64,000 nucleotides of DNA from Mytilus trossulus (lineage: Eukaryota > Mollusca > Bivalvia > Mytilida > Mytilidae): NCBI RefSeq assembly GCF_036588685.1, contig NC_086374.1:65470457-65534456 (forward strand), written 5' to 3'. The translations under genes and the position numbers were made by a program. Shown here piece after piece: positions 14,501 to 24,696 of the stretch (within the stretch, counting starts at the first letter, position 1; each line of letters starts with the position of its first letter). The notes below the pieces were generated by a model. It was given only the letters and a program-made list of their open reading frames with translations. It ran no database searches and was not told where the DNA came from.

Positions 14501-17500
14501 GGGTTGTTGTCTCTTTGACACATTCCCCATTTCCATTCTCAATTTTAGCCATAGAAAATGCACATGACTTTCACCGATGTAATTGGTAGCAAAGTCTGGG
14601 GTTATGGGTTTTGTAACGATGTGAGTTACCCAATCAAAATCCTAGAAATATACTAAGCCGAAGATAATATATTATCTTTATTTGAGTATTCATTTCATTA
14701 TTTATGACTCGTGTTTTCATACTTCCCTAACTTTGATTGTTGATAACCTTTGGTAGAAATAAGATAACACTAAGATTTATTTTCAAAAAGCAAAAGACTA
14801 GACAATCAGAAGGATAACAATAGATTAGTCAAAATGTCAAGTAAGGCTTTTGTTTCAATTTTTTAAATGAATGTTGTGATATAATTGTGTGTTATGAACT
14901 TTATTTACAGATGACAATAAAGGGAAGGTAGTCGTTCCTCCAAAGAAAAAAAAGTCCAGTATAGGAAAGAAAGGTAGTCAACTTATTTCCTAAGCTCCAT
15001 TTTGGACTGTTATATTTTCTTGTTTCAGTTTAAATATGATTTTGTCTGAATACATAAGGGTACATGTAGAGCAATAGACTTTTTTCAAATTTCAAGATAT
15101 TTCATAGGATTAGTTTTACAACAGTACATGTATATGTAAACAAAAAAATGTTCAAAAATTACTTTGTGGAAAACAAAGATTTGACAACATAAGACAACAT
15201 CATATACCTGGTTCATGGATAGTTTTTCCTTTTTCTCCAAGTCTTTGCTCATTAATCAAACACAACTTGAATATTGTGTACAAATTGTTTCAAATTGCTA
15301 ATAAGTCAACATTTGGTATTCCTGTGTTCCAAACAGTTGGGTTTTTTTAGCTCACCTGGCCCGAAGGGCCAAGTGAGCTTTTCCCATCACTTTGCGTCCG
15401 GCGTCCGTCGTCGTCCGTCGTCCGGCGTCCGTCGTCGTTGTTAACTTTTACAAAAATCTTCTCCTCTGAAACTACTGGGCCAAATTGAACCAAACTTGGC
15501 CACAATCATCATTGGGGTATCTAGTTTAAAAAATGTGTGGCGTGACCCGGTCAACCAACCAAGATGGCCGCCACGGCTAAAAATAGAACATGGGGGTAAA
15601 ATGCAGTTTTTGGCTTATAACTCAAAAACCAAAGGATTTAGAGGAAATCTGACATGGGGTAAAAATGTTTATCAGGTCAAGATCTATCTGCCCTGAAATT
15701 TTCAGATGAATCGGTCAATAGGTTGTTGGGTTGCTGCCCCTGAATTGGTAATTTTGTGGAAATTTTGCAGTTTTTGGTTATTATCTTGAATATTATTATA
15801 GATAGAGATAAACTGTAAACAGCAATAGTGTTCAGCAAAGTTAGATATACAAATAAGACATCATGACCGAAATGGTCAGTTGTCCGGTTAAGGAGTTATT
15901 GTCCTTTATAGTCAATTTTTAACCATTTTCTTAAATTTAAGTAATCTTTTACAAAAATCTTCTCCTCTGAAACTACTGGGCCAAATTCAATCAAACTTGG
16001 CCACAATTGTAATTGGGTTATTAGTCCAGTCAAACTATGATTTAACCTCAAACTAATTGCAACAGAAAATAGTTTAGTTCTAATCTAAAGCATTATGCCC
16101 TTTATATACTCAGAAAAAAGTCCCATAAAATCTAACTTGAGGAGAACTCAAAAACAGTATTTTTAAATTCCTATGGAAATTTACATTGGAAGGGGAGATA
16201 ACTCTTGCAAAAATGAGTCTTTTTTGGTCAGTTTTTGATGTTTTTCTTGAAATTTATGTAAGGTATGATACTTTGATGGGGTTATAAGTTTGTATTTGAC
16301 TAAATGATATTATCTTCAGCCCATGAAATGCACAAAACCGAATTGTTATGGGTAGTTTTATTTTTTTGTGCATTTTTCATTTTAAGAAATTGCAAATTTG
16401 AAGCTTTGTGACCATTTTGAAAAAATAATTTGAAAATTTGGTATTGTCTATATCTGTATTATATATTTTTTCAGCAACTTACTTATCTAAAGAACCTTTA
16501 AACCATAAAAAGAAGAATACATGCTTAATTATTTTTGTAAAATTTGAGATTCTTTACATTGACATGTTGAAAAATTCAATAAATGGTCAACTGATGAATT
16601 ACGAAATCTAGATTAAAGCTTGACAACAGATATGAAAACACCTTTAGAGTTGTTTGTTATACTCTAAAGACCGCTAATATATCAAGAATCAATACATTCT
16701 GATGAATAGAAGCGTTAAAGTTATAATTTTGTATCAATTTTTCTTGATATTTCTGCCTTTTTTGCAAGAGTTATCTCCCTTTTCAATGCAAATCTCCATA
16801 GGGATTTTAAATAGTGATTTGTTTAGTCTTCCTCGAGTTAGATTTTATGGGACTTTTTTCTGAGTGTATTTGGGGTGTAATGCTAAAGATTAAAACTATA
16901 AAATCTTCTGTTGCAATTACTTTCGGGTTAGGGTCAAATTTGTGCTAGATTGACTGGACTATATCTAGTTCAAAAAATGTGTGGCGTGACCCGGTCAACC
17001 AACCAAGATGGCCGCCACGGCTAAAATAGAACATAGGGGTAAAATGCAGTTTTTGGCTTATAACTCAAAAACCAAAGCATTAAGAGCAAATCTGACATGG
17101 GTAAAAATGTTTATCAGGTCAAGATCTATCTGCCCTGAAATTTTCAGATGAATCGGTCAATCGGTTGTTGGGTTGCTGCCCCTGAATTGGTAATTTTGAG
17201 GAAATTTTGCTGTTTTTGGTTATCATCTTGAATATTATTATAGATAGAGATAAACTGTAAACAGCAATAATGTTCAGCAAAGTAAGGTCTACAAATAAGT
17301 CAACATGACCGAAATGGTCAGTTGACCCCTTTAGGAGTTATTGCCCTTATAGTCAATTTTTAACCATTTTTCGTAAATCTTAGTTATCTTTTACAAAAAT
17401 CTTCTCCTATGAAACTACTAGGCCAAATTAATCCAGACTTGGCAACAATCATCTTTGGGGTATCTAGTTTTAAAAATGTGTCCGGTGACCCGACTATCAA

Positions 17501-18503
17501 ATCAAGATGGCCGCCACAGCTAAAAATAGAACATAGGGGTAAAATGCAGTTTTTGGCTTATAACTCAAAAACCAAAGCATTTAGAGCAAATCCGACATGG
17601 GGTAAAATTGTTTATCAGATGAAGATCTATCTGCCTTACAATTTTCAGATAAATCTGACAACCTATTGTTGGGTTGCTGCCCCTTTTAAGGTAATTTTAA
17701 GGAAATTTTGCTGTTTTAGGTTATTATCTTGAATATTATTATAGAAAGAGATAAACTGTAAACAGAAATTATGTTCAGCAAAGTAAGATTTACAATTAAG
17801 TCAACATGACCGAAATGGTCAATTGACCCCCTAAAGAGTTATTGTCCTTTATAGTCAATTTTTAACAATTTTCATAAAATTTGTAAATTTTTATTAACAT
17901 TTTCCACTGAAACTACTGGGCCAAGTTCATTATAGATAGAGATAAATGTTAGCAGCAAGACTGTTTAGTAAAGTAAGATTTACAAACACATCACCATCAC
18001 CAAAACACAATTTTGTCATGAATCCATCTGCTTCCTTTGTTTAATATTCACATAGACCAAGGTGAGCGACACAGGCTCTTTGGAGCCTCTAGTTTTATTC
18101 CCTGTGGTTGACAGTACAATCCAGCATTTTTTGTGTTTTTTTTATTTTATAGATTTTTAATTGGTAGAATTAACAAAAATTCATAACCACTTATGATTTA
18201 TCTTATGGTGGGATGGTAAGGGACAATATTGTTTGTAAGCTGCATTTATTTTTATGTATTTTTTCCCCTACCTTTTGAATATTTATAAATACAATGAAAC
18301 CCCATATTCTTATATTTCTTTCAGATTCAACAAAATATGACATTGACTATCTTGTTGAGGATAGAGATGGGAAATTGGGCCAAGAGTTCCTTGTGCATTG
18401 GAAAGGCTATTCACCTGATCAAAGAACATGGGAACCTGTTGTATCCTTACCCACAACTGCCTTGAGTTTCTATTGGCAGAAGAAATACAGCAAAAAGGAA
18501 TAA
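2518..18503 (+). CDS. Homeodomain / HMG-like / chromodomain protein, accessory gene of the giant element (exon 3 acceptor interrupted)
   Basis: Thirteen exons join in frame to 455 residues: 2518-2544, 4300-4440, 6130-6253, 7208-7380, 8087-8231, 8807-8893, 9502-9664, 10937-11040, 12019-12066, 13469-13537, 13840-13884, 14911-14973, 18325-18503. Residues about 11-69 form a divergent homeodomain with the helix-3 core VWIGNRRAK (Trp58, Asn61, Arg63). Its intron falls between homeodomain positions 46 and 47, as in many PRD-class genes. Residues about 85-130 resemble an HMG box (SSYTLFSQQF, then KKWRELSPTERERF). Residues about 401-455 are a chromodomain with cage residues Tyr405, Trp422 and Tyr425. 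Together they suggest a nuclear DNA- and methyl-lysine-binding protein, perhaps a targeting or regulatory partner of the transposase. Exons 9-12 all begin and end in phase 1, so they can be skipped without frameshift. A hAT element removes the normal acceptor of exon 3, so this copy is probably not correctly spliced. Confidence 0.8.
2736..3560. repeat. Degenerate repeat sequence in intron 1
   Basis: The stretch runs from a GGCGGATCC motif with a C-run near 2740 to a GGGGGATCCAGCC motif near 3362, then to text resembling the 'tcataattatttggacta' ends seen near 43.7-44.2 kb (at about 3320-3342). These are probably fragments of non-autonomous DNA elements. Boundaries are uncertain and nothing here codes. 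Confidence 0.4.
3605..3883 (-). repeat. Copy of the 'ggctcctgacttgggac' repeat family
   Basis: It matches, in reverse orientation, the sequence at 18515-18890, including the stretch read here as 'cccaagtcaggagcctgtaattcag'-like text and the 'gctttgctcactgttgaagg' end. A further same-orientation copy is at 54320-54715. Confidence 0.6.
3884..4106. repeat. Foldback MITE, copy 1
   Basis: It opens ATACTGTGGATTCATT and closes with the reverse complement AATGAATCCACAGTAT. Arms rich in 'tttcgtggatt' can pair with each other. Other copies lie at 7757-7969, 29483-29696 and 39325-39504. The copy lies in intron 1 of the accessory gene. Confidence 0.75.
4855..6129 (+). mobile_element. Internally deleted hAT transposon nested at the exon 3 splice acceptor
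   Basis: The 1,275-bp unit opens CAGTGGCGGATCCAG and closes with its reverse complement, CTGGATCCGCCACTG. It is flanked by GTGTG at 4850-4854 and 6130-6134. Five-base duplications occur in some hAT lineages, although 8 is commoner. Inside is only the C-terminal part of a hAT transposase, so it is non-autonomous. The duplicated GTGTG is the first five bases of accessory exon 3. The AG acceptor (4848-4849) is therefore now 1,280 bp away from the rest of the exon. Confidence 0.88.
5341..5771 (+). pseudogene. hAT transposase C-terminal dimerisation domain remnant
   Basis: Two overlapping frames carry the hAT dimerisation region. The first ends in PSVLRLWQKTCQ at 5484. The second continues from about 5463 and contains NCECERSNSELSLLKTYLR and TMGQSRLNGLALMHVH, the standard conserved block of the family. 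The change of frame near 5465 and the loss of all N-terminal catalytic parts mark it as a dead fragment. It resembles the animal ZMYM1-like/ZBED-type hAT group. Confidence 0.8.
7757..7969. repeat. Foldback MITE, copy 2
   Basis: It lies in intron 4 of the accessory gene and shows the best-preserved inverted arms of the four copies, pairing 'ggattcattattattcg' on the left with 'aataaatgaatccacagta' on the right. Confidence 0.75.
15346..18097. mobile_element. 2.7-kb mussel-type repeat in intron 12
   Basis: It opens AGCTCACCTGGCCCGAAGGG, a short GGCCCGAAGGGCC palindrome I associate with an abundant bivalve repeat. It ends near 'ctctttggagcctctag'. Three diverged internal units, each with 'gaccc.gtcaaccaaccaagatggccgcca'-type text, start near 15444, 16962 and 17395. 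The first unit runs to about 16021, where the nested element listed next interrupts the array. Open frames inside it (for example at 15496 and 17409) are repeats of the same unit and carry no domain, so no transposase is present. Confidence 0.65.
16022..16961. mobile_element. Foldback element nested inside the 2.7-kb repeat
   Basis: It begins TAGTCCAGTCAAA and ends TTGACTGGACTA. The outer 150-200 bases of each side are inverted copies, pairing for example 'gggagataactcttgca' at 16193 with 'tgcaagagttatctccc' at 16763. It separates 'aattgggtta' from 'tatctagttcaaaaaatg', which are contiguous in the parent repeat. No coding potential is visible. Confidence 0.7.
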
Positions 18504-18504
18504 A
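18499..18504 (+). terminator. Possible poly(A) signal overlapping the accessory gene stop codon
   Basis: AATAAA overlaps the TAA stop. Dispersed repeat sequence begins about 15 bases later, so a transcript ending here is plausible. The next clear AATAAA in a suitable place is at 20002-20007. Confidence 0.3.
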
Positions 18505-18514
18505 AATATGTATA

Positions 18515-19115
18515 AGTAAAAAAAAGATGTGGTATGATTGCCAATTAGACAACTCTCTACAAGAGACCAAAAATGAGACACAACTAACAACTATAGGTAA
18601 CCGTTAGATCTTCAACAATGAGCAAAGCCAATACCGCATAGTCAGCTATAAAAGGCCCTGAAATGACCATATAAAACAATTCAATCGAGAAAACTAACAG
18701 CCTTATAAAAAATGAATGTAAAACAAATATTTATCACATAAACAAATGACAAGTTCACAACCACTGAATTACAGGCTCCTGGCTTGGGACAGGCCAATAC
18801 TTACATTAGGTGGCAGGGTTTAACATGTTAGTGGGACCCCAACCCTCCCCTTTACCTGAGACAGTGGTATGTTACAGTACAACATATGAACGAACCATAA
18901 AAATAAGTTGCAAAAGGCTTCACTCATCAGATGGACAAAAATACAAGTGGATTATAAAAAAGAAAATGTGATATAATTGCCAATAAGACAACTCTTCACA
19001 AGAGACCAAATAACACAGAAATTAACAACTGTTGGTCACTGACAAACCTTCAACAATGAGCAAAACCAATACTGTGCAGTCAGTTATAAAAGGCTAAATA
19101 ATGACTTGAATAGTA
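18515..19115 (+). repeat. Two tandem-placed copies of a dispersed repeat
   Basis: Copy one runs from about 18515 to 18890 and a partial second from about 18955 to 19115. Both begin 'gatgtggtatgattgcca'-like text and share 'caacaatgagcaaa'. This is the opposite orientation to the copies at 3605-3883 and 54320-54715. Confidence 0.6.
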
Positions 19116-19620
19116 CAGATAGCCATAAATAATAGATAAACTTGCAAAATTTGTTTACATTGCATAATGTTTGTTATTGAAAATGTAGAAAACACAGTTA
19201 AAAAAAGATTTCACAAAATGTTTAAAGTATATAAATCAGCTTTATGCATTACAATGTACAGACTATAAAATGTAATCGGTTATTCAGGTTGGGTTTGCTG
19301 AGGATTGTTCTTAAATTATGTTAATACGGATAAATTTTGAAATCTATGGAGCTACATTAGATGTATTTAAGCAGCTTTTTTTTTTTGGTATGTTTGAGGA
19401 ACCAATGTGCAATATTTTCTAAAATTGGTTCCTTGTAAACATATTTTGAATGTTCCTCCCTCCCTACCATATACATTTTAAATGGAATAGCCCTTTAATA
19501 GCGTTCTATTAAAATGTCAATTTTAATATATTTCAACATGAAGCTTGTTTAATCTTTCACCTATTCCAACTTTCTCCTGTTTGGATTATTTTTTCTGGTG
19601 GTTTTTTTTTAATGTTTTTC

Positions 19621-20007
19621 AGATATATGCTAAGTTGGTGATCCAGAAGACTGTAAACAGACCAAGCCAGAGATAATCGTTTTCTTACTGAATGGAGTAT
19701 CAATTATTACAGAGATGTTGCAGGGGTTGTGTCCTGTTTAAATTTTAATTGTTATTATGATAACAAGTTTTCTTTCATGCTTTTGAGGATGGAACATTTT
19801 ATTCAGTATTGTGCTACTGTATTTGAATAATGGATACTTATTAGAAACAGACATCTGCTAGTAATGGTGGACATTAACTTATTTAGAAATGAGAGAACTA
19901 TAATTTATAGAATTTCATATATATATGTATGCCTTTTTAAAGAAGGATATCTTGTTATTAATGCATTTAGATATCTTTAATTGTTTGTTTGTAATATTTT
20001 AAATAAA
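19621..20007 (+). other. Possible alternative terminal exon and 3' end of the accessory gene
   Basis: A pyrimidine-rich tract ending in AG at 19620 is followed by 17 in-frame codons (beginning IYAKLVIQKT) and a stop. A GT donor after the chromodomain WEPV would join it in phase. The result would swap the chromodomain C-terminal helix for a different tail. AATAAA at 20002-20007 would end the transcript. This is inference from splice signals only. Confidence 0.25.
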
Positions 20008-20238
20008 CAGTTGTCGCAGTTCTCATACAGAGGGGATCTGGCAAGATGATGGGGGTCATTACACTTTTCTTCTTTAGTCCATATGCTACAATATTTTACT
20101 AGGGTATCTTGTGGAAGATTTGTTTTTATATAAATGGTTCTCTCTAATTTACGACAGCATCCGTTTCATTACTGGTACCAGTTTTGACTTATTTTATCCA
20201 TCCAATACACAGTAGTCTCATAAAAAAATCCTATATAC

Positions 20239-20731
20239 CTTTATATAACACAAGGTACTTAACTTGCGATAACAGAATTTTGTTACTGCCTTACATTTTC
20301 ATGCCCCCACCTGCGATAGAGGGGCATTAAGTTTTCTGGTCCCTCTGTCCTTCCGTTCATTCAGGTTAAAGTTTTTTGGTGAAGGTAGTTTTTGATGAAG
20401 TTGAAGTCCAATCAACTTCAAACTTAGTACACATGTTCCCTATGATATGATCTTTCTAATTTAATTGCCAAATTAGACTTTTGACCCCAATTTCACGGTC
20501 CACTGAACATAGAAAATAATTGTGCAAGTTTTAGGTGAAAGTTTTTGTTTTGGTCAAGTTAGTTTTTGATTTAGTTGAAGGTTATGTCAGAACTTTCTAA
20601 TTTGAATGCCAAATTATATTTTTTATCCCAATTTCACGGTCCACTAAACATAGATAATGGGAGTGGGGCATCCATGTACTAAGGACACTCTTGTTTTAAA
20701 TCAGGAGTTAAGTACCTTGTGTTATATAAAG
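20239..20731. mobile_element. 493-bp element with perfect 26-bp inverted ends
   Basis: The first 26 bases, opening CTTTATATAACACAAGG, recur exactly as the reverse complement at the right end. The interior begins with text of the 'cctgcgatagaggggcatt' type, a motif I associate with bivalve repeats. No open frame of note lies within it. Confidence 0.7.
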
Positions 20732-22617
20732 TAATATGGGAAACTTTTTTTCGACAAGTGCCTGTGATCTTATACCTTGGAAGCTTTATTCAAGATATGG
20801 CCTAGAGTCAGTGTTGTTACTTCTGAGGAACTTTAGTTACTTCTGTTATTGGAAGAAAACCTTCTTGCTAATAATAAAAATGGGGGCAGTTAGTATCGTC
20901 TTGCCAGACCTCATTTACTGTTTATATCCTACGGCACATTTTATTTCTTATAGTATTTCTTCAGTTATTCAAATATTTGATGAGAAATAAAAAGATGTTG
21001 AATGCTTATCTATTGAGACAACTCTACTGTGAAAACATGTTGGTATAGCAATGGTACAACCTTAAACAATCGGTAAATCATACCATATGCTGCTGATTTT
21101 ATTCCACATAATATTTCTTGAATTAATGGAATCATGAGGTTCAATTCTATATATGTTTATTTTTTCGTTTCTCCTGTGAATATGAATTTCAATTTTAGAA
21201 AATATTACAACATGTTTATTATTATATTAAAATTAAATAATTTCAGTTGATAGCAAGCAATGTCTCATTCTTACTTGATATGAAAACTTTAAATGAAAAA
21301 TTAGAACAAATTGCAAAGTTTTAAACTCAATTGGTAAATATTTGACCTGTATTATCCTGAAATTACAAAAATGTTGGTCAAACAGCTACTTTATTCTAGA
21401 GAAAATAATTTAATAGTATCGAACAGTGTTATGACTTACTATCATGCATCAGATAAAAACAGTATATAAATAAATTAGATGGTGGTACCAAACACCTAGA
21501 CTATAATTAATTGGGCTCCTTTGCTTTTCATTTAATTTCGACAAAATATTTCTTCTTATTATTTCAGTTTCTAGTGATCCTTCAATTATTGAAGATTATT
21601 CACTTGGTGTCAAAAATAAAATTTCATAATTTAGATTGTAGCTAGAAAATAAAAAGAAACAAAATCAAAATAGTTAGGGATAGAAAATGAAGAGCAGACT
21701 CTGTGATCATTATCTTAATCCCTGAACTGTACTGCATGATACTACATTGTATTTGTTGTGGCAGGTGATTTCAATTGACAACTACACTCAGATAAACTGA
21801 ATATTTGTAACTGTCTCTAGAAGTTTATATTTGGCCCAGATGAGCGTAGACTGCTATGTCTAGTTTTGTTGAATATTTATAACAGTCTTTAAAAGTTTGT
21901 ATTTTGCCTATCTTATAAAAAGGAGATGTTGTATGACTATATGAGACGAACTATCTGCCAAAGTGAAATGGATGTAAGCAACTAGGCAACCAAATGCCCT
22001 CAATAAAAAAAAACATAATGTATATACAATTATAAAAAGCTTCAGTCTCCTAACTTTGGACAGGCAACCATAGAATGTAGCAGTGTTTTACAGCGCAGAT
22101 AATGAGTAATAGAGATGACCATTTTGTACATATACATGTACCAAGGGGAAACTACGTGCAAAGCATTTTATTAATAGTTGAATTGCATTTGGTAGAAAAA
22201 GAGTATTTGGTGAAAATAAACTAAGATTTTAGTATAAATTATTGCTTACGATATTCTGATCTCTTGCTGCTTCTCTTCTCTTTTGTTTTTTGTTTTAGTC
22301 GCTGTCCTATAAACTTCGAGACATTTTCGAAATTGCAAGAGTTTTTACACAAGGAGTAGATTACATAATTTTGTTCTTTGATATGTGGCCTTTTTAACTT
22401 CTCTTGAAAGTATGTTCAAACATTCATAGAACTTCGAAAATAAGATATTCTTCAAAAACCAAGTTTTCCTTTCCCTGTAAAATATATTTGGATTGCCAGT
22501 AAAATAAGAAAATCCTTAAAATGTGAGATGTTTTATGAGATCAAAATAAGTCTCTGCATAAGTAAAAGGTCCAAAATTAAGCTGGTTTGTTACTATTATA
22601 AACTCGTTTTGTTTATA

Positions 22618-22812
22618 TAGATTAGACCGTTGGTTTTCCCGTTTGAATGGTTTTACACTAGTAATTTTGAGGCCCTTTATAGCTTGTTGTTCGGTGTGAG
22701 CCAAGGCTCCGTGTTGAAGGCCGTACTTTAAACTATAATGGTTTACTTTTTAAATTGTTATTTGGATGGAGTGTTGTCTCATGGGCACTCACACCACATC
22801 TTCCTATATCTT
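22618..22812 (-). repeat. Copy of the 'ggaagatgtggtatgagtgc' repeat family
   Basis: This reverse copy contains 'gaatggttttacactagtaa' and 'ggatggagtgttgtctcat'. Family members also lie at 34528-34664, 41695-41895, 42195-42305, 53998-54170 and 56358-56470. It also matches partial pieces near 6895-6960. Confidence 0.65.
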
Positions 22813-24359
22813 GATGTGTCAGAGCGACACAAATGGCCCCGTCCCAAAAAGTTGAAAAATCTGCAATTTCAATATAAACACATGTGGACACAAACATGAG
22901 GGTAGTCTCACATATCAAAAATCAGCTCCAAATCTGGAGGGGAATAGAGAAAAAATCTGTATAACTGTGAAAGTCCAGAGCCCGTTAGTTCAGCGAAAAT
23001 AAGCGGAGGGGAACGAAACTTAAGCCTGACCTATAACTCATCATGGTCAACTCAAATACCAAAAATCAGCCCAATATCTGAAAGCGTTAGAAAAAAGTCC
23101 GTATAACTGTGATTTTCAACAATTTCTCAACGCCCGTAATTTCGGCAAAAGATAGTGGAGGAGAACGAAACATAAACTTGGCTTCTACATTGGCTAGAGG
23201 TATAGGGGGAGGGTTGAGATCTCATAAACCTGTTTAACCCCGCTGCAATTTTCAAAGTGCGCCTGTCCCAAGTCAGGAGCCTATGGCCTTTGTTTGTCTT
23301 GTATGATTTTAAATTTTAGTTTCTTGTGTATAATTCGGAGTTTAGTATGACGTCCATTATCACTATACTATTATGCATATTTTTAGGGGCCAGCTGAAGG
23401 ACACCTACGGGTGCGGGAATTCTCGCTACATTGAAGACCCATTGGTTGCCTTCGGCTGTTGTTTGCTCTATGGTCGGATTGTTGTCGCTTTGACATATTC
23501 ACCATTTCCTTTCTCAATATTATTGATCTGCAACTCATCATAGTTACAAATGTAACTCGCATACCAAAAAACAGCCCAATTTCGGAAGGCGTTTAGAAAA
23601 AAACTTCGTATAATGGTGTGTTGCGGAATTGGAAAGACGGAATTTCGGACAAGGGTAAAACTATATGGCACCGACAACTTCTTTGCAGGGCCATAAAAAG
23701 CTTATGCTTAAATCTATATTACAATTGGTTTGTGCAATTTGCATTTATTGTTTATATATGCGGTTTGCAATAGGATTATATAAAAAAAAAACATGCACAG
23801 TCCCAAGTAATAAATGCAAAGCCCAGCTGTAAAATGCTTATTCAAATAGTAGTTATACATTCTTTTACTTACAACTATCCAACATAGCTTTTATCAGACT
23901 TGCGCAAGAATGTACACACTATTGCATACTTTTAATTAAAAAACCTAGTTTAACAGCAAACAAAAACTAAGTAACATTCTTTTTTGGTGAAAGGTTCACG
24001 TATTGCTTTCAGTCTGTTTTTAAAGAAAGCAACTTGTTTCGTCCTAGTGCAAAAGAGGATTAAATTAACAAACATTTGAATTTCCCTTGATATGGTTCCC
24101 TCGAAATCACATATCATTGTCATGTATCTATTGTCCATCTATTGTCCAATGTTAGCTCACTTCTAGTATAACCTGTGAGGATAATATATTGCATTTGTCA
24201 TCAAAAGTTGCATTCTTTATATAATTTGTAATGTTATAGTCTCTTAAAATTCTGTACAGGATGGCTCTCTTTTTATATTTTTATATTTTTACATTTAATG
24301 TAATGATGTATTATATATTATTGAGAGATGAGACTTAAATAAAATACTTTCAAAAAGAC

Positions 24360-24696
24360 ATGGGCGTCAAGTTGGTTACCTATTCCCTATTCCCTATTCG
24401 TTACCTATTCCCTATTCCCTATTCGTTACCTATTCGTTACCTATTCCCTATTCCCTATTCGTTGCCTATAGGGAATAGGGAATAGGTAACGAATAGGCAA
24501 CGAATAGGGAATAGGGAATAGGTAACGAATAGGCAACGAATAGGGAATAGGTAACGAATAGGCAACGAATAGGGAATAGGGAATAGGTAACGAATAGGTA
24601 ACGAATAGGGAATAGGGAATAGGTAACGAATAGGTAACGAATAGGGAATAGGTAACGAATAGGGAATAGGGAATAGGTAACCAACTTGACGCCCAT
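24360..24696. repeat. Foldback element built of CTATTCCCTATTC / GTTAC short tandem repeats
   Basis: It opens ATGGGCGTCAAGTTGGTTAC and closes with GTAACCAACTTGACGCCCAT. Between them, runs of CTATTCC and CTATTCGTTAC units switch to the complementary strand at about 24467 (centre CCTATAGG). The left arm is 108 bp and the right arm 229 bp. The left flank reads CAAAAAGAC and the right flank CAAAAATGAC, a possible imperfect target duplication. Long minus-strand open frames across it encode only LFPIPYSLPIRY-type repeats and are not genes. Confidence 0.85.

Noticed and set aside
17409..17732. Plus-strand open frame of 107 codons in intron 12
   Set aside because: It lies within the 2.7-kb repeat, and the same peptide pattern recurs in the sister unit at 15496. 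This is repeat sequence.
18325..18503. Chromodomain as a remnant of a chromovirus (LTR retrotransposon) integrase
   Set aside because: There is no integrase core, reverse transcriptase or long terminal repeat nearby, and the exon joins in phase to the accessory gene chain.
20736..20990. Plus-strand open frame of 84 codons after the 493-bp element
   Set aside because: It has no splice partners or domain, and hydrophobic AT-rich composition typical of random frames here.
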